Below are positions 1 through 13,700 of a stretch of 64,000 nt of DNA, in pieces (position 1 is the stretch's first letter; every line of letters begins with the position of its first letter). A model generated the notes under the pieces. The model was given only the letters and a program-made list of their open reading frames with translations, was not told the DNA's origin and made no database searches. The position numbers and the translations under genes are program-made. Origin of the DNA: Branchiostoma floridae (lineage: Eukaryota > Chordata > Leptocardii > Amphioxiformes > Branchiostomatidae); assembly GCF_000003815.2 (NCBI RefSeq), contig NC_049993.1, positions 17,123,565-17,187,564 of the forward strand, in the 5' to 3' direction.

Positions 1-545
1 TCACGGGCGTTGACGGTGCGGAGGAGGTGAGATTTTTATCGTACAGAAATTGGTACAGTTTGTAAAGTTATCTTTCTGGAATTCGGATGTATTAAAATAT
101 AACATTACATTCTAAGGCGTAGTGTCATGTGAGTAAAATGAGCACGACATTTGACGAAAGATTTTGTGGAGGGTATACAGTCAAGTTTATTGTGCAACGA
201 TTGGAACAGTTTACGTGCGGGTGGGAGGGGGGCGTGCGTCTATATATGCAGCTGCAGGAGGTCCTGCAGGACATTTTCGATCGTAAGAGTAACGTACAAT
301 TTGAAAAGATAGTGATCATGAATTCGGACACATTGAAACATATTTCCAAGGAACGGTATATAGTTTTTTTAGTAAAACCAGTGTGTGGGGATTGACGAGA
401 ATTTAGATAGTTTAATGGTGCACTGTGCTTGAGCCGATGCGAGGCATTATGCAGGGCATTTTTGATTGTAAAAATATCGTACAAGTTGAAAAGATGGATC
501 GGATTCTAATACATTAAAACATACATTTCCAAAGAATAGTAGAAA
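1..545. repeat. Diverged tandem units of about 180-250 bp
   Basis: Three related segments (about 1-120, 240-360, 440-540) share a GTACA-TTTGAAAAGAT core and an ATTCGGA-ACATTAAAACAT end. An 88-codon plus-strand frame across the middle unit has no recognisable domain and is not called a gene. Confidence 0.45.
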
Positions 546-905
546 ACAACGGATTGTAGCTAACTGTTAAACAATCAGCAAAGCAGTTGGCAAGATGTCA
601 CACCTGAACTTTTGTAGATTTTTGCTTTTTGTTGGTACTAGTAAGATGTTATGTGATCAAGACAATATTTTCTTTCTGTTTCAGTGACGCCTTAGACTGT
701 TCTCTGCTATATATACAAGTGACACAGTAATATACAGAAACTTACAGCTAGCAAAAGTCTGTACTCAATAAGATTTTACACAGTACACATTTATACTTCT
801 TCTGCTGAAATCTACGCATTACATTTTGCATCCAACCAAAGAGGTTTGAAAGAGAGTCCTTGATCCAACCAAATTAGACCTTGAGACCTATTAACAGATC
901 ATTGA
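546..905. other. No gene or element recognised
   Basis: AT-rich sequence with no long open frame, splice pair or repeat that can be supported. Confidence 0.5.
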
Positions 906-908
906 TCA

Positions 909-1217
909 CTGTGCATTTTGCACATACCAGACTCAATCGTGCCACTGAGCACTGCATTTTGCACACACCAGACCAATTGTGCCACTGAGCACTGTGCATT
1001 TTGCACACACCAGACCTATCGTGCCATTGAGCACTGTGCATTTTGCACACACCAGACCTATCGTGCCATTGAGCACTGTGCATTTTGCACACACCAGACC
1101 AATCGTGCCATTGAGCACTGTGCATTTTGCACACACCAGACCAATCGTGCCATTGAGCACTGTGCATTTTGCACACACCAGACTCAATCGTGCCACTGAG
1201 CACTGTGCATTGTGCAA
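909..1217. repeat. 42-bp minisatellite, about 7 copies
   Basis: Unit starts CACTGTGCATTTTGCACACA and continues CCAGACCTATCGTGCCATTGAG. Because 42 is a multiple of 3, several frames stay open on both strands. They are period artefacts. Confidence 0.92.
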
Positions 1218-1336
1218 ATAAAGTCAAGCAAAGAACACATATATTGTGAACAATGTGTGAATCTATTTTATCGGGAAAATACCACCAAGGTGACATCATT
1301 TTCAGTGGAGATAATAGAGGCAAACAATGCACGCAA

Positions 1337-1436
1337 NNNNNNNNNNNNNNNNNNNNNNNNNNNNNNNNNNNNNNNNNNNNNNNNNNNNNNNNNNNNNNNN
1401 NNNNNNNNNNNNNNNNNNNNNNNNNNNNNNNNNNNN
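1337..1436. other. Assembly gap (100 N)
   Basis: Placeholder gap immediately before the repeat-coding start of the Helitron relic, so its 5' end cannot be read. Confidence 0.95.
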
Positions 1437-1439
1437 AGC

Positions 1440-3443
1440 AAAGAAAGCAAATGAGACCTGTGAGCAAAAAGCAGTACAGCAAAGAGCATCATATAAAGCA
1501 AAACGAGCAAATGAGACCCTGAGGAAAAAGATGAAAGACTTGCAAAACGAAGAACATCATACAAAGCAAAACAAGCAAATGAGACCCGTGAGCAAAAAGA
1601 TGAAAGACTTGCAAAACGAAGAGCTTCATACAAAGCAAAACAGGCAGATGAGACAACTGAGCAAAAAGCAGATAGACTTGCACAGGAAAGAGCAAAACGA
1701 GCAAATGAGACCCCTGAGCAAAAAGACGATAGACTTGCAAAACGAAGAGCATCATACAAAGCAAAACAAGCAAATGAGACCCCTGAGCAAAAAGCCGAAA
1801 GACTTGCAAAACAAAGGACATCACGCAAAGCTAGCAAAGCAAAAAGAGCTGAACAAGAATCTTCACAAGAAAAAACGCAACGACAGAGGAAAAACTGTGA
1901 TAGAGTGAGAAAAACATTGGCTACAAAATATGTTAGAGAACATAGCATAGACTATACCAGTGAACAATACAAATCAGACTTTCCTGCATTTCATTGCTAT
2001 ATAAAACAGCAGCCAAAGTACTACTGTAGCATATGTAGACAATTGTTATTTCATGACCAAGTGCGAAACTGCAACAATGCTGTCATAGACAAAATAGTCA
2101 ATGATATTTCTGGTCAACATCATCTCTGTTCAAAGTGTTTGATTTGTCTTGAAAAAGACAAACCCATACCCAATGCTTGGACTAACAATATGGATCCAGG
2201 TGACATTCCATCATGCCTGAAACAACTCAGTAGAATGGAAACAAGACTTGTCAGTTTGAAATACACCTTCATCAAGTTAATTGTATTACCAGGTGGACAA
2301 TTTGGTGAACAAGGTCAAGCCATAAGTTTCCCTACCAACATTGAAACTACTTGCCAACTGTTACCACATAGCCAAGATACAGCTGGGCTAGTAATAGTAC
2401 ACCCTTGTCAGACAAATGAAAGTAAAACACAAAGAACAGACCCACAACACATTGTACGATTTTCCAAAATGCATGAAGCTCTTACATGGCTGGTAACGCA
2501 TAATCATCTATATTCACATGTGAACATAGCTACCTTTGAAAACTGGGTAAAAAAGTCAAGTGAATTCAATCCAATGATCACAGACGCCAATGAACCAGAC
2601 TTCTCAAGTGCACCTTCTACTGTCCAAGAACTCTCAGCTTTTCCCTGTAACTACATTAATCCAAATGTCCAGTTACAATCTCTGTTGCAGAATGTAACAG
2701 ACAATGTCCCAGTGATATCACTACCACGTGAAACATCACCACCACAAAGCATATTTAAAGAGACTGATCTTGAGGAACACTGTTTTCCACAGTTATACCC
2801 ATATGGTAAAAATGGCTTCAAACAGACGCGTGATGTACAACTAACAGACTTACAGTACTTCCAATCACGTTTGCTCAATATCAATGATTGCTGGAGAAAA
2901 AACATCCCATGGCTCTTCTTTGCCTTGAACTCGTATGAAATCAAGAAATTGTACAGTCAGATATCCATTGTATGTAGAATGCAAAAGCAGAGTAATGTTA
3001 GATCACAATCCATAGCACAGCCACTAACAGCAGGCGATCTGCATCATGAAATTGATCAACATGTTGAAAGCACATCATACACTTTTATGAAGAATATACG
3101 TGGAACAGCAGCTTACTTCAAGGACCAACTGCTAAACTTGCTAGCAAAAATAAACACTATTGGACCACCAACATGGTTTGTCACTGTGTCTGCTAATGAT
3201 TTAAACTGGCCAGAATTGTTCATGACCCTGAATCCTGACCTGACCTATGAAGAAGCTAAAGCATTACCACAACAAGACAAATGGAACCTAATGAGATCAG
3301 ACCCTGTCATGTGTGCGATACACTTTAATAGACGCACTGATGCACTTCTACGCTTCATACTGAAGAGTCCACAACATCCCATTGGTAGAATCAAAGATCA
3401 CTGGATTCGTGTGGAATTCCAATTAAGAGGTTCTCCACAGTGA
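1440..3443 (+). mobile_element. Helitron relic (N-terminal half of Rep/helicase protein)
   Basis: The N-terminus is an array of about 23-residue basic repeats of the form KAKQANETPEQKAERLAKQR, typical of Helitron proteins. It leads into ATKYVREHSIDYTSEQYK, a C-x-x-C zinc-finger-like segment (YYCSICRQLLF) and the Helitron N-terminal domain. The last motif is WIRVEFQLRGSPQ followed by a stop, just where the HUH catalytic His pair should be. A one-base shift near 1519 breaks the repeat array. Helicase and 3' end are absent, so it is inactive. Open from about 1522 in the main frame. Confidence 0.8.
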
Positions 3444-3809
3444 AATTTCTGTCACGAAGAAAGAACGACAATGCACATCCGGGACCTCTTCCCGCCTTTG
3501 GCTGTGGTCTCGCACCGGAGTTTCTTTTACGATTTTTATATCCGGCACACAGCGCACACAAGGGATACAATTCCGCCCACAAAAGTACGCCGGAAAATCC
3601 AATTATACCAGTGAACAAAGGTTTCCAGCCAACTTCCCATAGATTTTAGATATAAACTTCTAGTTTAATAATGATGCACATTTTACTGGAACACAACATG
3701 AAATTTTGAGGTAGTCCTTCCAAATGCGCCCCGGCCAGCTTTTTTTAAAAGCTTTCTTGTTTCATCTATCACTAAATTGCTCGGTATTTTATCAGACAAA
3801 AACATTTAC
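3444..3809. other. Non-coding, no exon recognised
   Basis: Sequence between the Helitron relic and gene A exon 45. No acceptor plus repeat motif was found, so the next gene A exon lies beyond or was not recognised. Confidence 0.5.
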
Positions 3810-3970
3810 CTTGATGCCATCCGATGTTACAGTGGTGTGCAGCCCTGCGTGGTTGGTTGCCCTGACGCTGCTGTAGTACGTCACACCCGTCTGGAGGGAC
3901 AGGTTGTCCAGTGACGTCCTGGTGACGTCAGGGGTTGTAGTCACGATTCCCCATGCGATGACGTCACTAG
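3810..3970 (-). CDS. Gene A exon 45 (last exon in view)
   Basis: Phase 1 to 0. [20 protein letters not shown], then [20 protein letters not shown] and TSDGIK before a GTAAAT donor. The next exon should start with a VD-x-SPP linker and is not in the window. Confidence 0.72.
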
Positions 3971-4681
3971 CTGCAGATGGAAAGGGTCAAAGGTTTGTAA
4001 GTAGATATGAAACATCGTACAAGTGATAGCCATCTGATATAATTATGTTCAAGGCCTGGACTAGGCAATTGTAACTTCTGTACGAAATGGAGATGACAAA
4101 AGCATAACATGGCTGAATGGAATAGGATAAGAGACATCAGGATCTGAATTGTCAGAAATTAATCAAACAGCTACATCCACTATATGTAAAATTTACTTCA
4201 TCAAAAGTGATTTATGAAATGTTTTAAAACACTCAGGCTATCTAAACTCTTGAAAATGGGACTGGATTTCTCATTGACAATACAGGCATTCACTGGCGGG
4301 TCTTGATTAAACCATGTGGGGTGTTCAGGCAGTAACGTAGCCAATGAAACTCATACCTCCAGGCGATGTCCCCAAAGCCACCTGGTAGTTGCTTATCTCC
4401 TCGAATGGATCAGGGAAGACGCTGTTCCAGGAAACGGCAATCATGGTCTGACTGGTGGTGAAGTCTTTGTCCTTGTTGGTGGAAATGTTCTCCAGATCTT
4501 TTACCTGAGGAAATACATTACAGAGTCATACATAATATTGGATACCTACCACACTTGGCATCACTTTTAGCCCCTCTCAAGTGAATGGACTTGCTTTTTG
4601 TTTGAGACAAAGAGAGAGAGAGACCAAATGTACAAGCTAGCATATCTGTCCTTGGTTCTGAACGCCATCTACACAGGCACG

Positions 4682-4747
<66 letters not shown>

Positions 4748-7700
4748 ATCTTTGTGAATGGTACATTCCTCTGTATTTAAGTGTTAAGCTGAAAGAATAT
4801 GATCCTGGACAGTGTCTATGCTGTATAAGTATAAAACAAAGGCAAAATGCCTAACTGAATTACACGTGTAACGTCTTGTAATATTTATCATCATGAGTCA
4901 TAACACTATAAAGTGTTCTTTCATTTAACAACTTGTTTCTTTCTTCTTTTTACCTTTCTGGAGCCAGACACCTGTGGCGGCAGTGGAAGGCTCTTCACAC
5001 CGTCCGAGGTGAAAATGGCGAAGTCGTTCTGACTGTACCAGGCTCGCACGTACCAGACGTACGTTACACGTGGCTCAAGGGATGCTGTGGTGAAATAAAG
5101 GTACACAATATCATTTGTCATGACCTTTACATAAGCAATGCATGTAAAAGACATTTAGAAGTAGAACAAAACGAGCTGAACCAAGCAGATAACTGAAATC
5201 ACATTTAAGGTGAAAACTGACATGGTTGAAATTGTTGCAACTGATGAACTCTTTTGGTTAACTTAAAGGTTAGGAACTGCAAACTAAGGCACCAAAATCT
5301 ATCAGTTCTCGCTGTTTAAAAACTGTAGGAAAGCTAATGGTCCATGGAAGCGGTACAACTCTCCTGGTAGTCCAACAGTTATATATTTTCTCATGATAAG
5401 GGGGATTAGACTTCTTAGCTCCTCATTGTACAGTCTTTCAATCACAAACACACCAAAATCATTTAGCAATAAAATGTTACACCTACCGTAGGTCCCTTCT
5501 CTTCTTAGGGTCAGAACTGCTGACGTCCGACTGCCGACGTCATGCCATATCCGGTCTGTACTGGTGTCAAACACGTGACTTCCGGCAACCTCCCCAGCCA
5601 GGCCTGCACTCCACTCATATCTGTCATTGATTATAAAATAGGGTTCATTGATTCCAGTATAGAAATAACCAAACATGTGGCACTTCATGAAATAGAATGA
5701 TGCAACTTCTGTTTTATTCAAACCGGAAAAGCAGGAATAAAAATGCTATGTAGCCATCATATTGCCTCAGTCCATAGGCTTACATCTGCATTGGATTTAT
5801 ACCAAGATTATGTTGAGGTGTCAAAAGTAACTTCAAACTAAGCCTTGCTAGGGACTACATTTAAAAAGCAAATGGTATAGAAAACATTACATGTACAGAA
5901 CAGAGAACTGTTGCAATAATAAGTAATTACGTTGTGTTTTGTTTAGTCTGAATTATAAGACTAGAAAATTCTACAACACAATCAAACCTTTGCACTGGAA
6001 TCCTGCTGTCCTGCTCTGCACTCCACATTGCAGCGAGAGAAGTTGAAGATCGGGTGAAGTTGACGTCCTGGCCAGGTGGAGCGCTGGTACGGAGATCCAA
6101 GGTGTCAAGAACTTCAACTGATGTGTACTGAGAGTTTCCTGTAAAATGATTTGAAGTTGTACGTATTTTGTCTAATTAAGGTAAAAGAATGGTACATAAC
6201 AGTGTATTTTTGCATTAGAAATAATTATTTTAGATTATAGACTGAGCTCTCCAACAAAACTGCTCTTAACTTATAGTCATAAACAATTTTATCTATTTCA
6301 TTTGAGTTATTTTCTGAATTGATACGGAGAAGCAGAAACTAAGAAGAACGATTCAACACATTTCTCATGTGATGATTTTGCACATATGTATATCTTTCAC
6401 ACGACCATGCGGCTGTTGACTTCAGATCATGAACTCATCAATGCGAGAAGATTTTTTTTATGCAAAAGACATCAATGATGTCATACCAGTGACTTCATTG
6501 CAGGCAGCACTGAGAGGTTGACATTTCTGGTTACTCGGTGCGCATGTGCAGTGCCCCTGGCAGGACTGCGCCTCGCACCTGCGCACTAGATCCAAAACTC
6601 CACTCGTTGGGTTAGAGGGGACGGTTTCAAAAGTTGCGTGTGCTACATCTCCGTTTAGTCCAACCTGGGGGGAACAACCAAGAATAAAACATTTTCAAAA
6701 ATCTGTAGATAAGCATTTTCAGTCATTTCCTATGAAAATCACCAAAAGAAGAAGCGATCAACACGTTGCATTATGTGCAAAAACGTTGCTTTATAAATGT
6801 TTCCACCAAATCCCCGATTCAACTTTCTTTTGTAATAAGAATCTATATGTCACATACTTATCCTTTGCATTCTTTGCAATTCTTGAAATCTAACTATAGT
6901 TCAGAACATCTATTGAATACCATATGACAATATACATTACTACTCACCGTATTGACTGCCCATAGTGAGATATAGACCCTTTCTCCAGGCACCAAGTCCC
7001 TGCTAACTGGCACAGTCCCCAGCTGCACCCGGCCTTCTCCTGACGACTCGAAACTGCCAGTATGGTTCACTCTTACAGTGCCATCCTGGGAATAGAATGA
7101 GATAACGTATTTTCTATCAAAAAGGTTTGTGCATGCCTTGTTAGCATTTTAAACAATACACACAAGAATGCAAATAGAAACGCTATTGTTTTGTAATATT
7201 TTCAGTACCACGGACAGTTCTTTTTTGTATATACCAGCACTGTAGATGGCAGGTGATGTCGTATTTTGTACATGTATATTTTGAATTACACGCAGGGAAG
7301 GAAAGTTTAGAACTTTTCTAATAGACATGCATGCTCTCTTAACATACAAACATGGTGGGCAGCAAACTTCATGTTGATCTCATAGCTGAAACCACTTTAA
7401 ACTTTGTAAGGTCCATGCATGTAGCCAATCAGTATCCTACCTGTGTCAGATCAGTGCCACTATAGAACGTCCCCACAGTGACCAGGTAGTGGTCTATGCC
7501 GCTGTGAGGATCAGCGAACCCCAGCCAGGCCAGCCGAAGGTGTGGCCCGGTTGAGCCAATGGTCTGCCAGTACGTCATGTGACCGTCTACGTCACGTCCC
7601 AGTGCTGTCACGTGATCAGTGGCGACGGCAAAGGTGCCGACTGTTGGAGGCGAGGAGTCAACCTGGGAGGAGGAATTTGTAAGTTTGGTTCTTCATTCAC

Positions 7701-10700
7701 TTTCTTTGGAATAAAATATGTAGAGAGCGCTACCTAACTGTTCAAAAGAAGTTGAACGTCTGGTTTCCAAAAGTTGAAAAACTTACAGTACAGACTCTAA
7801 ACGTTTTCTTTACCCCTAAAACAATGAATTTGAAAGATAAACAATAAAGTATCAAGGGCTAGCATAATGCTGTTACTTCCTCTTGATGCCAAATCTATAT
7901 TGATTATTAGCCAGCTAATGATAGATATTGAGGGACTTTCTTCCAGGCAATTGCTTGCTATTTTTCATCACTTTAGTCCCTCCAGATGCTTCTTAACATA
8001 CCATGTGTCCTAGTGACTCCCTCGTTGTGCACAACATTGCGGCGTTACATGCCGTCACTTTGACGTAGTATGTGTCTCCGTCGTGCAGCGTCAGGTTGGA
8101 GAAGGCGTGGCCGTCGGCGTCGCCTGGCAACCGGACCGGTTCCGTGACCAGGTCAGACTGATGATGGGTGTACAGGCTGATCACGTGGTACAGCAGCGGG
8201 CTCTCCTGATCAGCAAAGTCCCACGTGGCCTGTAAGGTATCTCTCCAAACCTGAAAGACACGGTATGTTTAAACTTAAGACAAATGTCACATTGAATTTT
8301 GCAACAGCAAAAAGCGTAATACACGACAGTTATTAATCTACCCTTCGTAAAGTTACGTTTTTCAGCTTGAAATGTACAATAAAAATTCAAATGTGCATTC
8401 ATCTATAAAACAAAACTTTGTTGGTCTATGCAATTAGCAATACAACGAATTAGAGTTTGCAATCGTTTGAATGTTTCGTTTTTTTTTTTGCCTCATGGTT
8501 TATATACTGGCAACAGTATTGAGTTTCCAAAACATAGAAAAGGGCCTGGCAAAAACTTTCCAACTACCACGGTGGATATCTATAACATACCTGGGTATTT
8601 GGTACCAATGACCCGAGTGTAGAGTCAACAATAGGGTTGGTTACCGATGACGGCGCGGTGTTGTCTACAGTAAAGCCGTTAGACGATCTCTCAACCCAAA
8701 GACCTGAGTATGGATTAATATTTGTGTGATATCTTTTAGTCAAGATACATGAAACATGCACCTATACATTCATTACAAAATATAGGTTTAATAACTTCAC
8801 GAAATGCTAGAAATATCTATCAAAGATGCTGAAAGCATAGCCTGCATACTCACCTGCTTTATTGTACGCCCTAATGGTCACGAACAGCGGAACCCCCAGC
8901 GGCAGTGGCGGGTCTAAGCCCGAGGCGAAGGCTTGCTCAGACAGGTGCAGCCCGGTAGACGGCAGGATGTCCTCAGCACCGGCACTGGTGCCCACCCTCC
9001 ACTCGTAATGGGACAGTCCGGTGTGGGGGTCGTGGAAGTTGAAACAATGGGCCCGTATTGTCGTTCTGTCGAAGATATCAAAAAGCATTTCATATTTCAT
9101 AATAAAAAATGTACCAGTTTTTACCATGGTAGCTGTATGGGAGAAAACTGCCCTATTATTCATCATTTTCAACACATAAAAAATGTTTGTAAAGCAATCA
9201 TTCTTCTTCTTTCAAAGAGAAAAGTCTGCCTTTGGTCCTGTGCATGGCAACACTATGTGGCCCATTCATGGGCATTATAGGCCCACGCATTCTCTACCAT
9301 TACTTGGTGACCAGGATAAGAAAACAATGAATGTCAAGTCCCGTTCTACCTGGACGCCTGGTACTGAATATCTCCATCGCTGTTCCCGTCCAGTACGAGC
9401 CCGGCCAGAGGAGGGGAGGTGTCCGGGACGACTCCATCAGAACTCACGGTGGTGCAGAGGTCCGCGGTGTTACAGGCCGTCACTGTCACAATGTACTTAA
9501 CTCCTGGCTGGAGGTTCAGGTCAGTTGCGCTGACGTCTGCATTTTTTTCAAAAGATGGAAAATCACGTTGATCCAGCATGATGGTTTATTGAATAGCTAG
9601 TTTTCCGATAGTCATGGTAAGGGGGAAATTTACAGATGCTATGTATATGTATACTATACGGTTCAATGTCAGTACTTTTGGACATAGACAATGAACTACA
9701 AGTTGCCGTCCCGTCCTAAGGCTTCAAACCCTTCCTTGTATGTTGGCTGACCTTCTGATTTAGTTTCAAGTAAAGGCGCTAACCACTGGCGCATGTCTCC
9801 TTGCAAGGAACATTTATTGAGCTTAAAGACCAAGCTGAGGAGCCCATTGCAAGCAGGGCACAGTGCGATCAAGGCTTATCTTAACAAATTCTAAATACGG
9901 TTCATTTGCATGTTTACCGGTAATGAGTCCGACATGTTGTTCCTCCATGACGTCATCACACCCCGAGCACGTGCCGACCATCCACGAGTACTCGGCGATG
10001 TCGGTGTGCGGCTCGCGGAAACCGCCCCACGTGGCGCTGATGGTGGACAGGTTGTGCTATACAATATTAATGTATGATGTTGTTTATTTATTGTCTAGAC
10101 CTCTCATTAAGCATTGAAAAGAAATGCAAAGTTGAGGAATGGAAGGAAGGAAAACTACTGGGAAGAAAGAAATGAGAGAGGGAAGAAAGGAACGGGGACG
10201 GAAGGAAAAAGAAAGAAGAAGGAGGAAATGAAGAAAGTCAAGACAAAACTGAGGAAAGATCATCAGTTACATGATGACAAGAGCCTAAAAGATGCACTTT
10301 GAGTCGAATGCTTTACTAACTTTACTTTACTAACCTTGCTGTTCAAATGATTATAACCTTTAATGTCACTAAAAGCGAACATCGACCATCTATGAATCTA
10401 CCTAACATGTAGAAAGCTGTAAAGACGTTTACCTGATAGTCGATGTCCTGCTGCCTTCCATCACGCACGAACCCAGGCAGGGGAGGGGACGCCTCCACTA
10501 CAAACCCACACTAAAAACATAATCCTCATATTCTATTACAGACGTATTTAAAACGTGGACGACTACAATGACCTTTACCTGATAGTCGATGTCCTGCTGT
10601 CCGCCATCATTTACGAACCCAGTCAGAGGTGGGGACGCCTCCACTACAAACCCCCAGGACGAGGCTGTGGCGGCCAGACCCGCCCGGTTCGTGGCCTGGG

Positions 10701-13700
10701 GAAGGAAAATGTGGCAATTGTACCTGGAGGGCCCAAATGTCATTTCTTTCTCTGATGCTATATGTAATCTACTACTACTGTCAGTCAGTCTACACAGACT
10801 TTAACTCATTCATTCACAAAGGCTTATTAAGCAACTGCTGGTCTAATGGACGTTGTTATGGGTTTAGAAAATCTAAACATTTTTTCATCAAGTCGAATAC
10901 TTAAGCAAATGACGAACATTACTAAAAATAATGAGATCTAAACATGGGTCATGATGTTTACAAACAAACAAATACAAGTTCAAAAAAGCTTCCTGAAAAC
11001 TTAAGCTGCTTAACAGAGTTAACGCATGCCATATGCCATTGTTATGAATGTACAACTAGTTGTGTCGACTCGACTGTGTAAACCCACTATGGTTCCAAAA
11101 CAACGGGAGGCGCACCTTGACTGTAACAAAGTAGGTGTGTCCCTCCAGAAGTCCCAGGCTGGTGCTGGGGTCGGATGACGCCTGTTCCTCTGGACCAACG
11201 TCATCGTACGACATGACGTCATCATGGCCAGGCTGTGACCCAATGCACCAGGCATAATCTCTCACTCCTTGAGACAGAGAAATTTAAGAAAAATATTTGT
11301 TTTACACAGAATAAAGTACATCATTCTCTCTATGACTGAAATTTAGATAAGATACGTGACAGATAAATCAATGAATTAATTCTAGTGGAGGAACTAGTAT
11401 AATCTAAATGAATTTTGATTTGAGAAAAAAAGCTATCATTTTCGTCCACTGTTGTGAACACAGAAAAGGAAAATCTACCCTGTGTGGTTTTTACAATCGT
11501 ATTCTAGACGAATCAAAATTGTAGGAGATAGCAAAGACAGCTCCATTCAATCCAATATAGACTTTTTCAAACTTACCACTCTCTAGATCGAAGAACAGCC
11601 CGTCCCAGTTGACTGACACCACGTCAGTAGACATGAGGTACCGCCCTCCCACGTCTATGCGGGTGTTCGTGACAGACGGAGGTGTTGTGTCGATGGTTAA
11701 CCCTGGAGACGTCGCCGTTGCTTGAAGCCCAACATGATCAGTCGCTGGGAAAATGTTTAGAAGTAAACGATAATTTAACTCCTGAAAATACTGACGGAAA
11801 TGTTGTATTTTCATTGTAGGTCATCGTGCTGAAGATTCTTTGAGGAGGGGCACACGCCACACTTATCAATGAGAGTATGGGTCCATCCTACGTGAGTAGA
11901 TCAAACCTTGAAGTCAGACTATCAGTCCAAGTGTACATTTTCCATCTATTATTTTATATACAAAACTGCAAAACTGCTGTGTTGCACTTGACGAACTTGT
12001 CAGTGACTTATAAGCTATATAAAACAAACGAATAGTGTGCAATAGGTTGTCTACATAAAATTTACAGGCTATAATTAAGCTATAAATGGGCAAGCATGTT
12101 AGATGGCTGGGAATCCAAGATGGCATTACCTACCTCTCACAGTGACGTAGTACGTGTGTCCACTCTGAAGCAGCAAATCACGAGCGACAACGTGATTGGT
12201 CAGACCAACATCCACAGACTGACGGACATCCATCACTCCCGGTGACGTTCCTGCAAAAACAGTTGTGACAGTAAGCCTATCAGTTTCAGAAGTCAGACTT
12301 CTATGACTGTAAATGTTGCCTGACATTTATACTGATGATAGCTACCCTTAACGTATTGTTAGTTATTTGAAAAGTCCCACCCTTCTAGCAGATAAATAAA
12401 CCAACCACCTATTGACAAGATAGGGGTATGCTGAGGTCTGTTGTGGTTCAAGCTAACCTGTTTCTCCAAAACATGTGCTTACTCTAACCACATATCCTGT
12501 GTACTACTCCAAGGAGCTTTGACATAAGCTATGTGGTTATGCCCACATGCTTATTGCTCATACGCAAGTACAAATAGAGATCATTAAGGTACGTAACATC
12601 ACTAAAAGAAATAGGAATACAGAACGTAGCTCATGAGACATACCTATAGCATACTCGTACTTGACGACCCCAGAGTGCTGGTGTCCGGTGTTTCCGTGAA
12701 CTTCCACATCTCTGAACGACTCCCACACGATCGGCAACACCGTGGTGGATGTCTGGAGAAAAAAAAATGTAAAACGAATCTTGCAGCATCTACCTTACAT
12801 TATAAACACTATGGTCTACATACATTTGGAATACCAGTCCTTAGTGCTTAACAGTCATTTACATTTAAATTCCCCACCAAAGATCGTCTGTGTCATGTAA
12901 CAAGGAAGAAAGATGCATTAGTGAGTAATGATGGTTAAACAAATAAAAAGCTGGATGGACTATGCTCTAATGAGAAACTAGATGAATTAGATAATTAATG
13001 AATAAATTACTCAAAATGCAAATATGCTGATATGAATTGATTCATAGATGAATTAGATAATTAATGAATAAATTACTCAAAATGCAAATGATTTTTTCTT
13101 CAAAAAAGAAATGAAGGAGCAAAGAATGAAAGAGCAATTGAACTACAGACCTGGTAGTTCTGGTTTCCCCACCCAGCGTGCACTTCTCCAGGCACAGGCG
13201 GCTCCGTGTCCACCACCACTCCGTTGGAACACACGGAAACTTCCGGCGCGACCTGCTCGAACTTCTCGAACTCCAGCGTCGTTTCCTCGGCAAACACGCA
13301 GACGAAGTACCGCTGGCCATTCTGTAGGTCCAGTCCTCGCACGTTCACAAAATTGAGCTGGAAGAAAAACATTTTTGTTATGGATAGGAATCTAGTCCTT
13401 GCTAAGCAAATGGATTTGGAACCCTTAATATTTTATGATAGATAGCAACGTTAAGGAGTTGAAGTTTTGCTGTATCAAATTGTATTGTTGGTGAAGACAT
13501 ATTTTGGTTACAGTGCCTTCTTTGGCAAATTTAATGCTGTCCAAGAAAGATACATAGAACATTCAAGCTATGTCGTCGATAAAGGTTAGACATCCAGGTA
13601 ATAACATACGCCAAAAAGCAGTTACTCAAGCAACTTGCCAACTAGATATCTTGGAAACGGTCAACCATGCATTCAGGCTTTCTATCCTTTGACTTACCTT

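Noticed and set aside
129-395. 88-codon plus-strand frame at the left end
   Set aside because: No domain, signal or splice context; it lies across diverged repeat units that are not open in the other copies.
918-1221. Several 80-94-codon frames with CTHQT or HFAHTRPIVPL repeats
   Set aside because: All are produced by the 42-bp minisatellite, whose period is a multiple of 3.
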